Source: an uncultured Alistipes sp. (lineage in GTDB: Bacteria > Bacteroidota > Bacteroidia > Bacteroidales > Rikenellaceae). Taken from it: a stretch of 56,807 nucleotides of DNA. The number at the start of each line of letters is the position of its first letter. Positions within the stretch are counted from its first letter, which is position 1. The notes below the pieces were generated by a model. It ran no database searches. It saw nothing but the letters and a program-made list of their open reading frames with translations, and was not told the DNA's origin. The position numbers were made by a program, and so were the translations under genes. Where the stretch lies: NCBI GenBank assembly GCA_947177225.1, contig CAMWTS010000013.1, forward strand, positions 1 to 56,807. Reading direction: 5' to 3'. Positions 1-8,771 of the stretch are shown here, in pieces.

Positions 1-276
1 TTTGCGTGCCATGGCCGATATGTCGTCGGCAGCGGCTCCGGGCACGAACACTCCGTAATGCACTCGCCGGTCGGGCTGCGGCACCTCTTCCGATGTGTCG
101 GGCATACGGCAGCGTATGGCGATTCGATTGTCGATAATGCCGTATCGGTAATCGAACAGCGGCTGCCACATATACAGGTTTGCAAACAATGCGTCGCAAT
201 CGAGCGTGCGACTAAGGCTGAGTTGTCGGAGCATCTGCTCCCGCATGGAGAGGTTTATCGGATAAAACTCTGTCAT
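1..276 (-). CDS. DUF2156-like (phosphatidylglycerol lysyltransferase-type) protein, N-terminal part
   Basis: An open frame on the minus strand begins with ATG at 276 and runs off the window edge without a stop, giving 92 residues. The piece with NLYMWQPLFDYRYGI near residues 33-47 resembles the 'NL-x-x-W...Y' start of the DUF2156/GNAT-like domain shared with the C-terminal half of MprF-type aminoacyl-phosphatidylglycerol synthases. That assignment is by eye and only moderately secure; only the N-terminus is visible, so no catalytic residue can be judged. The frame overlaps the end of the upstream sulfatase-fold gene by 65 bases, so the two are probably co-transcribed and translationally linked. 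Confidence 0.65.
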   Translation of the reverse strand, partial: MTEFYPINLSMREQMLRQLSLSRTLDCDALFANLYMWQPLFDYRYGIIDNRIAIRCRMPDTSEEVPQPDRRVHYGVFVPGAAADDISAMARK

Positions 277-2263
277 CTGGCATATAAGACATTCGCTCGA
301 CATGCTCGAAATATTGCTGTATTGTGGCCTTGGCCTGATTCACCGCCCACTCGACCTCCTCTGCCGCGCTGTCGCGCAGATTGTCCAGCCGCAGGTAGTC
401 ATCGAACCGGTAGATGCCCTTTACATCGTGAGAGTCGAACTCTATGATATAATCGTCAATAATAATCTCGTAGTTGAACATCGACCATATCAACACCAGA
501 GGCTTGCGCCACGGTTCGTTGAATATGTCGCGTCCGATGGCGAAATATGGCCGGTCGTTGCCCAGCAGTCCAAGCAGTGTGGGTGCCAGGTCGATCTGCG
601 AAACGACGCTGTCGTAACGCATTTGCAGAGTGCCGTCGGGGACATGTATGAAGCCTACGACACGGTTTGCCTCCGGCATGTGGAGCGTACGCTCTGAAAA
701 CTTTTCGCTCGATACGTGATCGGCAACGAATACAAATATCGTGCGACCGAACCACTCTTCGCCCGAAAAACGTTCGAAAAAGCGGCGTATCGACATATCG
801 GTATATGCCACCGGCTTATGATTGCGCGTGGTGCCGTCGGGCAGCAGATCGCGATATTTGTCGGGTACGTTGAACGGGTGGTGCGAGGTGAGCGTGAATA
901 TCGATGCGAAGAACGGCTCCTGCATCTGTCCCATCTCCTCGCCCATGAATTGGAGGAAAGGTCCGTCCCATATGCCCCATGATCCGTCGAACTCCTCGTC
1001 GCCGTGAGCGTCGACATAATCTTCCATGCTGAACAGATTGTCGATGCCGGCTATGTGCGCATATGCGCCGAAGCCCATCGAACCGCGCTCCGAACCGCAG
1101 AAGAATGCGGTTTGGTAGCCCCCCCCCGAGCGCAGCAGCCGCGGCATGGGGCGGCACTCGCCCAGCGAGTAGGGTGTAAGCATGTGGGGCTTGCCGTAGG
1201 AGGGCATCGAACTCCATATCGACGGCGGAGCGGCCACCGATACGCTGCCGTTTGCGTAGCAGCGGGTGAAGGTCAGCGACCTCTGCATCAGCGAATCGAG
1301 AAAAGGCGTATAGCCCTGCTCCTGTTCGGCATAGAGATCGGGCGACAGATATTTGGAGTGTTCGGCCGAGAAACTCTCCAATATGACCAGCATCACGTTG
1401 TAGCCTTTGTAGCGTCCGAACATCTCGGAGGTGTAATCCTCCGGATAGTGCGACGGAGTGTAGATTGCGTCGAGCCGATCCTTGTCGAAATAGCGTTCGT
1501 AGTCGATATGCGTGTCGACCGAACGTATCACGCAAAACGGATTGCTCAGAATGAAATAGGCTTTTGCCGGAGTGTCGGCATACAGCATGGCGTTGGACAG
1601 CGTTATCGGACGTGTCATGCCGGTGATGCCGCCGCGTATGCCCGATACGCTCAGCCACGCCGTAAACAGCAGCACTGCCGTATGTGTCGCATACAGCATC
1701 TTGCCGCGCGTCATGTCGATTACTTCGCGATGTCGGCGATAGGCATAGGACAGAGCCGCGATGAGCAGCACTCCGTAGACCACCAGATGCCAGTTGTCGA
1801 CGGCGAATTTGAACATCAGCTGCGCCGTATTGCCGTTGTCGGCGAAAAATATCTCGTCGGCCGTGCATCGCTTCTGTGTGTAGTGGAAATATACCGTATC
1901 GCCAAGGTTGGCTGCCACGACGAGGACTCCGTTGCATATGATATATATCCAGAACAGCACCCTCTGATACCATCTGCTTGCCCACCATCTCAACGGCAGC
2001 GGCAGCACCGATAGCAGAATGAACAGCGCATTGGCGTATACTATCGACGAATTGTCGATGAGGATCGTACCTTTCAGCAGCTCCCATATCTCGCCGGCGG
2101 AGATCGAACCGATGAGATCCCTGTTGTAGCAGTAGAATGCCACGCGGCACATGAACATGACCGCATATACCATGGCTATGCGCCACAGCAGCAATGCGAA
2201 TCGTGTCCTGGCTGCTCTGTCGAGAAAATTTGCGAGCGATCCCTTCATTTCAAATGCGTTCAT
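212..2263 (-). CDS. LtaS/OpgB-like membrane-anchored sulfatase-fold phosphoglycerol transferase
   Basis: This 683-residue protein has about five hydrophobic helices in its first 230 residues, then an extracytoplasmic alkaline-phosphatase/sulfatase-fold domain. Visible metal-site signatures are VILESFS and VADHVS; the nucleophile region is ANGSVSVAAPPS, where a Ser occupies the place of the catalytic Thr/Ser. Such enzymes (LTA synthase, OpgB and Bacteroidota relatives) move phosphoglycerol- or phosphoethanolamine-type groups from phospholipids to envelope acceptors; the substrate here is unknown. The in-frame ATG at 2338 lies upstream of the probable transcription start, so I prefer 2263 (alternative 2248). 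The gene overlaps the next minus-strand gene at its 3' end. Confidence 0.85.
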   Translation of the reverse strand: MNAFEMKGSLANFLDRAARTRFALLLWRIAMVYAVMFMCRVAFYCYNRDLIGSISAGEIWELLKGTILIDNSSIVYANALFILLSVLPLPLRWWASRWYQRVLFWIYIICNGVLVVAANLGDTVYFHYTQKRCTADEIFFADNGNTAQLMFKFAVDNWHLVVYGVLLIAALSYAYRRHREVIDMTRGKMLYATHTAVLLFTAWLSVSGIRGGITGMTRPITLSNAMLYADTPAKAYFILSNPFCVIRSVDTHIDYERYFDKDRLDAIYTPSHYPEDYTSEMFGRYKGYNVMLVILESFSAEHSKYLSPDLYAEQEQGYTPFLDSLMQRSLTFTRCYANGSVSVAAPPSIWSSMPSYGKPHMLTPYSLGECRPMPRLLRSGGGYQTAFFCGSERGSMGFGAYAHIAGIDNLFSMEDYVDAHGDEEFDGSWGIWDGPFLQFMGEEMGQMQEPFFASIFTLTSHHPFNVPDKYRDLLPDGTTRNHKPVAYTDMSIRRFFERFSGEEWFGRTIFVFVADHVSSEKFSERTLHMPEANRVVGFIHVPDGTLQMRYDSVVSQIDLAPTLLGLLGNDRPYFAIGRDIFNEPWRKPLVLIWSMFNYEIIIDDYIIEFDSHDVKGIYRFDDYLRLDNLRDSAAEEVEWAVNQAKATIQQYFEHVERMSYMPDDRVLSDKPLHAGADAPTTQP

Positions 2264-2335
2264 CGAGCCACAACAATCAACCGCCTCCGTCCCGACGAAT
2301 TGCATGGCACTCGTGGGCGGCTGGCCGATACGGCG

Positions 2336-2343
2336 CAAATATA
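2336..2343 (-). promoter_or_regulatory. -7 promoter element for the LtaS-like gene
   Basis: On the minus strand the sequence is TATATTTG, matching TAnnTTTG. It lies about 75 bases upstream of the chosen start codon. A TTTG sits at 2357-2360 but only 13 bases away, closer than the usual 19-20, so the -33 element is uncertain. Confidence 0.5.
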
Positions 2344-2377
2344 GCTAATTTTTTACCAAATGCCAACTGCCTGCGCC

Positions 2378-2851
2378 TTATTCGTGATGATACGGCTCGT
2401 TGTTGATTATGGTGAATGCGCGGTAGAGCTGTTCGGCGAATATGGCTCTGACGATCTGATGGGAAAAGGTCATCTTCGAGAGCGACAGTTTGGAGTCGGC
2501 GCGCGCATAGACCTCCTCCGAGAAGCCGTAAGGTCCGCCCACCACGAGCACCAGCCGTTTGACACCGCTGTTCATGCGTTTCTGCAACCACATGGCAAAC
2601 TCCATCGAGCGCATCTCGGCTCCGTGTTCGTCGAGCAAAACCACGTAGTCGCCGTCTGTGATCTGCCGCAATATCATCTCGCCCTCGCTCCGCTTCTGCC
2701 GCGACGGTGCCATCGACCTGGTGTTGCGCACGTCGGGCAGTGCGGTGATGGCGAAACGTACATAGTGGTTGAGACGCTTGGCGTACATCTCCACCAGTGT
2801 CTCCACTTCCCGCATGTCGGTCTTGCCGATCACGATAAGTTCTATTGTCAT
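2378..2851 (-). CDS. rlmH: 23S rRNA (pseudouridine1915-N3)-methyltransferase RlmH
   Basis: The 157-residue product is the normal size for RlmH, a SPOUT-family enzyme that methylates pseudouridine 1915 in helix 69 of 23S rRNA using S-adenosylmethionine. The C-terminal knot motif VVGGPYGF and the following LSLSKMTFSHQ are clearly present, with the start MTIELIVIGK typical of the family. The start at 2851 is chosen over an upstream in-frame ATG because it matches the family N-terminus. It lies 10 bases after the GH2-like gene on the same strand, so the two probably share a transcript. Confidence 0.95.
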   Translation of the reverse strand: MTIELIVIGKTDMREVETLVEMYAKRLNHYVRFAITALPDVRNTRSMAPSRQKRSEGEMILRQITDGDYVVLLDEHGAEMRSMEFAMWLQKRMNSGVKRLVLVVGGPYGFSEEVYARADSKLSLSKMTFSHQIVRAIFAEQLYRAFTIINNEPYHHE

Positions 2852-2861
2852 GGTGCTTCCG

Positions 2862-4187
2862 TTAATTCTGCAACTCCATGTCGCTGTTCCATTCGCCGTC
2901 GGCATCTCCGTATATCACCGGCCGCGGATCGCCCGTCGATTTGAGCCACTCGTAGGCCTTGTACATGTTGTAGCCGTTGCCCGAGTCGTCGCCGCCGAGG
3001 GCGAATGCGATGATGCAGGTGTGGTTGCGCGAGCGGTAGTACATCGACTTCACGCGAGTCAGATACTCCTCCGCCAGTGAGGGATCGTTGGCCGGAGTGC
3101 CGCCCACGGAGCGGTCGAGGTGTCCCTGGGGCGAATCTATCGCCGCACGATCGATGACATACATGCCCAGCTCGTCGCACAGATCGTAAAACCAGCGGGG
3201 TTGCGGATAGTCGGGACAGAGCGTGTTGACTCCTTTGGTTTTCAGCCGCTTGATCTCGGCCTGCGTCGTCTGTTTGTCCTTGGCCGCATTGTATCGCTCG
3301 CGGTGCAGGGTCAGAGGCCGGTCGAATCGGGTCGCTGCGCCGTCTGCCAGTTCGGTGAGGCCGAAGCCTATGCGCAGCGGGATATATTCACGCAGAATGC
3401 CGTTGCGCTTGACGTAGAGCATCACGTCGTAGAGCAGGGGACGTTCGGGCGTCCAGCGGTTCTCGTTGGTGTGGTAGATGTATGGACTGAAACGCAGCGT
3501 ATCGCGGGAGTGTCCGTCGATGGTGATTTCGTTGACGCTGTATTCCAATAGCTTGCCCGCCGGAGAGTATATGTCGAATCCCACCTGCAACGTCTCCTCG
3601 AAATCGAACGAATTGTCCGCTACTACATCTATTTGCAGCACTCCGAAGCGGCGCAGCGAATCGGGTCGGAGGCATATGTCGAAGTCGTATATGCCCAGTC
3701 GTCGCTGAGCGAATATGTAGCTGTTGTCGAACAGTTCCCGCGCCACCGGTTCGATGCTCTGTTGCAGCTGTGCATGCCGCCGGCGCGTATAGCGTACCGT
3801 CAAGATGTTTTCCCCCTGCCGCAGATAGGGCGATATGAACAGATCGGCCGGCGTGAACGGATCGTCGACATGCAGTGCCTCGCGGCCGTTGATGTCGACC
3901 GAATATGCTCCGCCGGTGTTCTCCATGTGCAGATATGCGTTGTAATCGTTCCACGAGGCCGGAACGTCGAATCGCTGTTCGAACGTGATCCGCGCATCGT
4001 CGCCGCCGCCCATGGATACCATCGCCGGGCGCACGTCGATATACTTCTCTATATTGTCGCGGATACCGCGGCGGGCATCGTCGCGCTTGTCGAACGTGAT
4101 GAACTCCGAGCGCAGCACACGCGCCGACTGGGCATCGGCCGACAGAGGCAGCAACAGCAACGGCAGATATAATATGCAACGTTTCAT
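2862..4187 (-). CDS. Secreted GH2-like (beta-galactosidase-fold) protein, short and probably non-catalytic
   Basis: A signal peptide (MKRCILYLPLLLLPLSADAQ) is followed by a GH2 sugar-binding jelly roll, an Ig-like domain and the first part of a TIM barrel. At 441 residues it is much shorter than ordinary GH2 enzymes. The stretch equivalent to the acid/base region (family form NHPS...WSLGNESG) reads NHTC...LGGDDSGNG, with Asp400-Asp401 where the catalytic Asn-Glu should be. The chain ends about 36 residues later, before any nucleophile Glu. The reading frame itself is intact. It may be a carbohydrate-binding or structural relative of GH2. It is transcribed from a recognisable promoter and is followed directly by rlmH. 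Confidence 0.75.
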   Translation of the reverse strand: MKRCILYLPLLLLPLSADAQSARVLRSEFITFDKRDDARRGIRDNIEKYIDVRPAMVSMGGGDDARITFEQRFDVPASWNDYNAYLHMENTGGAYSVDINGREALHVDDPFTPADLFISPYLRQGENILTVRYTRRRHAQLQQSIEPVARELFDNSYIFAQRRLGIYDFDICLRPDSLRRFGVLQIDVVADNSFDFEETLQVGFDIYSPAGKLLEYSVNEITIDGHSRDTLRFSPYIYHTNENRWTPERPLLYDVMLYVKRNGILREYIPLRIGFGLTELADGAATRFDRPLTLHRERYNAAKDKQTTQAEIKRLKTKGVNTLCPDYPQPRWFYDLCDELGMYVIDRAAIDSPQGHLDRSVGGTPANDPSLAEEYLTRVKSMYYRSRNHTCIIAFALGGDDSGNGYNMYKAYEWLKSTGDPRPVIYGDADGEWNSDMELQN

Positions 4188-4211
4188 AAATCGTAGCGGT
4201 TTAATGCGAAA

Positions 4212-4241
4212 CAAAGGTATAAAAAAGTCGGCAGAGTGCAA
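4212..4241 (-). promoter_or_regulatory. Promoter of the GH2-like/rlmH unit
   Basis: Minus-strand TACCTTTG at 4212-4219 fits the -7 consensus, and a TTGC sits about 18 bases upstream near 4238-4241. It is divergent from the asnS promoter in the same 144-base spacer. Confidence 0.6.
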
Positions 4242-4260
4242 CCGTTTACAATTTTTTTAG

Positions 4261-4268
4261 TAATTTTG
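4261..4268 (+). promoter_or_regulatory. -7 promoter element for asnS
   Basis: TAATTTTG matches TAnnTTTG, with the start codon about 64 bases downstream. I see no convincing -33 element at the right distance. Confidence 0.5.
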
Positions 4269-4331
4269 TCGTTCGTATCACACGCAGTGATCGCAACCGT
4301 GGAAAACAAAATAAAATTATATCATACAGTT

Positions 4332-5720
<1,389 letters not shown>

Positions 5721-5750
5721 CATTGTGCGACGCTGTCGTCTTACGCCTGA

Positions 5751-5787
5751 TGCGAACGGTCTGACTCGTCGGACTGTTCGCATTTTT
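5751..5787 (+). terminator. Intrinsic terminator of asnS
   Basis: TGCGAACGGTC pairs with GACTGTTCGCA (11 bp including one G-T) around a short loop, followed by five T residues. Confidence 0.85.
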
Positions 5788-5824
5788 AACACGAACAGAA
5801 CAAAGTACATTTAAAATAACGACT

Positions 5825-7246
5825 ATGGGAACCAATCTTCAACAAACGATCTCGTTGCAGACCAAGCTCTCGCCGCAACAGATACAGATGATAAAACTGC
5901 TCGAACTGCCCACCATGCAACTCGAACAGCGTATCAAACGCGAGATCGAAGAGAATATCGTTTTGGAGGAGGAGCAACCCGTGGACGAAGAGCGTGAGCC
6001 GGAAAAGATCTCTGTCGAGGAGTATATCGGCAAGGAGGACGATACGCCGTCGTACAAGGCTCGCATCAACAACTTTTCAAAGGACGACAAGCAGCGTCCG
6101 GTCTACATCACCGAGGGCAGATCGTTGCAGGAGTATCTCATCGAGCAGCTGCGCTTCCGTTCTCTGTCCGATCTGGATATGGCCGTGGCCGTATATATCG
6201 TAGGCAGCATCGACGACGACGGTTATCTGCGTCGCGATCTGTCGTCTCTGAGCGACGATATGGCATTCTCGCAGGGCATCGATGTCGATGTCGAGCATAT
6301 CGAACGCATACTCTCCATAATCCATCAGTTGGAGCCTGCCGGTGTCGGGGCGCGCAACCTGCAAGAGTGTCTGCTGTTGCAGATGCGACAGATTCGCATC
6401 GATACCCGTGCCAAGCGGCTCGCCCTTAAAATACTCACCTCCTATTTCGAGGCCTTTGCCAAGAAGCATTACGAGCGGTTGATGGCTCGTCTGCAAATAT
6501 CCGAGGACGAGTTTCGCGATGCCATCGAACAGATCAAGTGTCTCTATCCCAAGCCCGGTAATCTCTATACCGAAGGCGGCAGCGACACGACCCCTTACAT
6601 CGTACCCGACTTCGTGCTGGACAACACCGACGGCGAACTGCGCCTGACGCTCAATTCGAGCAACATACCTGAGGTGCGCATCAGCCGGCGGTACAAGGAT
6701 ATGATACGCGACATGGTGGCACCCGACGGTACGGTCAAGGAGAAAGACCGCGAGGCCATACAGTTCGTCAAGAGCAAGATCGATTCGGCCAAGTGGTTCA
6801 TATCGGCCATCAAGCAGCGTCACGATACGCTGATGCGCACCATGCGCACCATTCTCGACTTCCAGCGCGACTATTTCATCGACGGCGACAAGAGCAAGCT
6901 GCGTCCGATGATTCTCAAAGATATAGCCGACCGCACGGGACTCGATGTCTCGACCATCTCGCGCGTGGTCAACAGCAAATATATACAGACTCCGTTCGGC
7001 ATCATACTTCTCAAATCGCTCTTCTCCGAGGGTATGCAGACCTCGTCGGGCGAGGAGGTGTCGAGCTACGAAATAAAGAAGATATTGCAGGATTGCATCG
7101 ATCAGGAGGACAAACGCCGTCCGCTGACCGACGAGAATCTGATGGACATACTCAATGCCAAAGGCTACTGCATAGCCCGCCGCACGGTGGCCAAGTACCG
7201 CGAGATGCTCGACATTCCGGTGGCGCGCATGCGAAAACAGATCTGA
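5825..7246 (+). CDS. rpoN: RNA polymerase sigma-54 factor
   Basis: The 473-residue protein has the sigma-54 order: an N-terminal activator-interaction region rich in Gln/Leu (LSPQQIQMIKLLELPTMQLE), an acidic linker, a core-binding domain and the C-terminal DNA-binding part with the RpoN box ARRTVAKYRE at residues 451-460. It directs core polymerase to -24/-12 promoters that need AAA+ activators; no such activator is in this window. It is followed 29 bases later by a membrane-protein gene, probably in the same transcript. Confidence 0.95.
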   Translation: MGTNLQQTISLQTKLSPQQIQMIKLLELPTMQLEQRIKREIEENIVLEEEQPVDEEREPEKISVEEYIGKEDDTPSYKARINNFSKDDKQRPVYITEGRSLQEYLIEQLRFRSLSDLDMAVAVYIVGSIDDDGYLRRDLSSLSDDMAFSQGIDVDVEHIERILSIIHQLEPAGVGARNLQECLLLQMRQIRIDTRAKRLALKILTSYFEAFAKKHYERLMARLQISEDEFRDAIEQIKCLYPKPGNLYTEGGSDTTPYIVPDFVLDNTDGELRLTLNSSNIPEVRISRRYKDMIRDMVAPDGTVKEKDREAIQFVKSKIDSAKWFISAIKQRHDTLMRTMRTILDFQRDYFIDGDKSKLRPMILKDIADRTGLDVSTISRVVNSKYIQTPFGIILLKSLFSEGMQTSSGEEVSSYEIKKILQDCIDQEDKRRPLTDENLMDILNAKGYCIARRTVAKYREMLDIPVARMRKQI

Positions 7247-7275
7247 TACTCCGTACCTGCGACCCAAACACTCCG

Positions 7276-7893
7276 ATGATGACATACCGACTGGCAAGAC
7301 TCTATACCTTATTGATAAATCCGCTGCTGGTGCCTCTTTACGTGGCGGCGGCCATGCTCTTTTGTCCTACCGCGTTTGCGGCGATCGTGCCGCTGTCGTA
7401 CCGGCTGGCCGTATTGGCGGCATTCGCCATTATGGCGGCGATACTGCCGCTGGCCGTCGAGACCTATCTGCGTGTCAAGTGCAGGGCTCCGCGGGGCGAA
7501 TCTGTGGCCGGCCGTTATCGCCGATGGCTGTGTGTGAGCTATGCCGCGATGCTGCTTATCGCCGTCTTCATGCTGCGTGCCGCGCCGCTCTTCTCGATCG
7601 TGGTGCCGCTTATGAAGGGCGTGGCGGCTCTGTGGATTATGACGGCCGTGTCGATGGCGCTTCGCAAGACGACATGCCGCGACATGATCTTCGCCGGCGG
7701 TATGACCGCTTTTCTGGCCATTCTCGCCATGTCGGGTGCCGAGATGTGGACGACGATGCTGTGTGCTGCTCTGCTTGTTTCGGGGGTGGGCGCAACTGCC
7801 GCCGTCGGTCTCGATCGCACGACACTCGCGGGTTCCGGCATCGACTATCTGCTGGGTGCCGGTGCAATGCTGTCGGGACTCTATTTCCTTTAA
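7276..7893 (+). CDS. Multi-pass inner-membrane protein of unknown function
   Basis: The 205-residue product is almost entirely hydrophobic, with about six membrane helices separated by short basic loops (for example RVKCRAPRGESVAGRYRRW). It resembles the small PAP2-like membrane proteins sometimes found next to rpoN in Bacteroidota, but I cannot see the KxxxxxxRP or SGH phosphatase motifs, so no activity is assigned. Two adjacent ATG codons at 7276 and 7279 could both start it. Its position 29 bases after rpoN suggests co-transcription. Confidence 0.75.
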   Translation: MMTYRLARLYTLLINPLLVPLYVAAAMLFCPTAFAAIVPLSYRLAVLAAFAIMAAILPLAVETYLRVKCRAPRGESVAGRYRRWLCVSYAAMLLIAVFMLRAAPLFSIVVPLMKGVAALWIMTAVSMALRKTTCRDMIFAGGMTAFLAILAMSGAEMWTTMLCAALLVSGVGATAAVGLDRTTLAGSGIDYLLGAGAMLSGLYFL

Positions 7894-7978
7894 GCCGGCT
7901 GGATTGCCGACTCTTCATTTCGTTGCATATATGCAGTTTCGGGCTGTCGCCGTGTCTGAAAAAGGTGCGAGGATTCGA

Positions 7979-8041
7979 ACTTTTTCATTGAGCCGAGGGC
8001 AGAGCCGCGCTTGCACGAGCTATGCCGAGGCGGGAAAAAGT
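7979..8041. repeat. Family B palindromic repeat, copy 1
   Basis: Outer arms ACTTTTTC and GAAAAAGT are perfectly complementary. Inside lies GAGCCGAGGGCA...TATGCCGAGGCGG, and the central arms GGCAGAGC and AGCTATGCC pair around a TTG-centred loop with one mismatch. The same outer arms bracket the copy at 11751-11815, and the reverse complement shares its flanks with the two copies at 37246-37372. Confidence 0.7.
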
Positions 8042-8208
8042 GCAAGAAATTGAACCTTGTTCTGCTTCCGAATCGGTTCTCTGCCGGCTTTGGCGGCAAT
8101 TGTCGCTGTGGGGACAGTGGCTTCATATGCGTAATATTTATTCGCTATGCCTTCTATATGCAAAATAGGCGGCGGCAGGGTCAAAAAAGTGTCGGGAATA
8201 TGCTCTTT

Positions 8209-8231
8209 TTTGAGATTTATTCGTTATCTTG
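8209..8231 (+). promoter_or_regulatory. Promoter of the tlpA-like/DUF6029/Omp28 operon
   Basis: TTTG at 8209-8212 is followed 12 bases later by TATCTTG, a close but imperfect -7 element. The spacing is shorter than usual, so I treat the exact -33 position as uncertain. Confidence 0.4.
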
Positions 8232-8288
8232 CACTTGAAAATGGTCGTCCGACGACCGAATATTAATTTACAATTTGACTTAAATATT

Positions 8289-8771
8289 ATGAAAAAGCTA
8301 CTGTTTCTGCTACTTGCGCTCGGCGCGACGATAAGTGTCTCGGCTCAGACGATTCCTGACGTCAAGATCGAGAATCAAAAGGGAGAGACCGTATCCACAC
8401 TGTCGCTGGTTCAAGGCAAGCCGATGATAATATCGTTCTGGTCGACCACATGCAAGCCCTGCATCATGGAGCTCAATGCTATCAACGAGCAGTTGGAGGA
8501 GTGGCTCGAAGAGGCCGACTTCGAGGTGGTGGCCGTCTCTACCGACGACAGCCGCTCGGTGAGCCGCGCACGCGCCATGACTCGCGGAAACGGCTGGGAG
8601 TTCATCTGTCTTTATGACAAGAACCAGGATTTCAAGCGTGCGATGCAGGTGTCGCTGACGCCTCATACATTCGTTGTCGATGCCGACGGCAAGATCGTCT
8701 ACTCGCATTCGGGCTATACTCCCGGCAGCGAGAATGTGTTGTTCGAGAAAATCAAAGAGCTCAAAAAATAG
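8289..8771 (+). CDS. TlpA-like periplasmic thioredoxin-fold protein
   Basis: The 160-residue protein starts with a signal peptide (MKKLLFLLLALGATISVSAQ) and has a thioredoxin fold with the active site FWSTTCKPC, typical of TlpA/ResA-type thiol-disulfide reductases. The cis-Pro strand SLTPHTFVVD is present. It is expected to reduce or exchange disulfides of envelope proteins. Its stop codon is immediately followed by the ATG of the DUF6029 gene, and the Omp28-like protein encoded third in the operon also carries a CxxC motif, so it is a plausible client or partner. Confidence 0.88.
   Translation: MKKLLFLLLALGATISVSAQTIPDVKIENQKGETVSTLSLVQGKPMIISFWSTTCKPCIMELNAINEQLEEWLEEADFEVVAVSTDDSRSVSRARAMTRGNGWEFICLYDKNQDFKRAMQVSLTPHTFVVDADGKIVYSHSGYTPGSENVLFEKIKELKK

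Larger units (their letters stand above)
7894..8288. other. Gene-free spacer with a family B palindrome and direct repeats
   Basis: No convincing gene is present. The spacer holds a 63-base inverted-repeat unit (7979-8041, listed separately), a 16-base imperfect direct repeat at 7965-7980 and 8040-8055 (GTGC-R-AG-R-A-W-T-Y-GAAC), and near its 3' end the promoter of the thioredoxin-like gene. The rest shows no structure I can interpret. Confidence 0.6.

Noticed and set aside
816..2186. Long open frame antisense-frame to the LtaS-like gene on the same strand (456 codons)
   Set aside because: It is a GC-rich shadow frame: Arg/His-rich, no recognisable domain, and wholly inside a gene with clear family motifs.
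7965..7986. GGATTCGAAC, resembling the complement of a tRNA T-arm
   Set aside because: No acceptor, D or anticodon arm can be folded around it on either strand.
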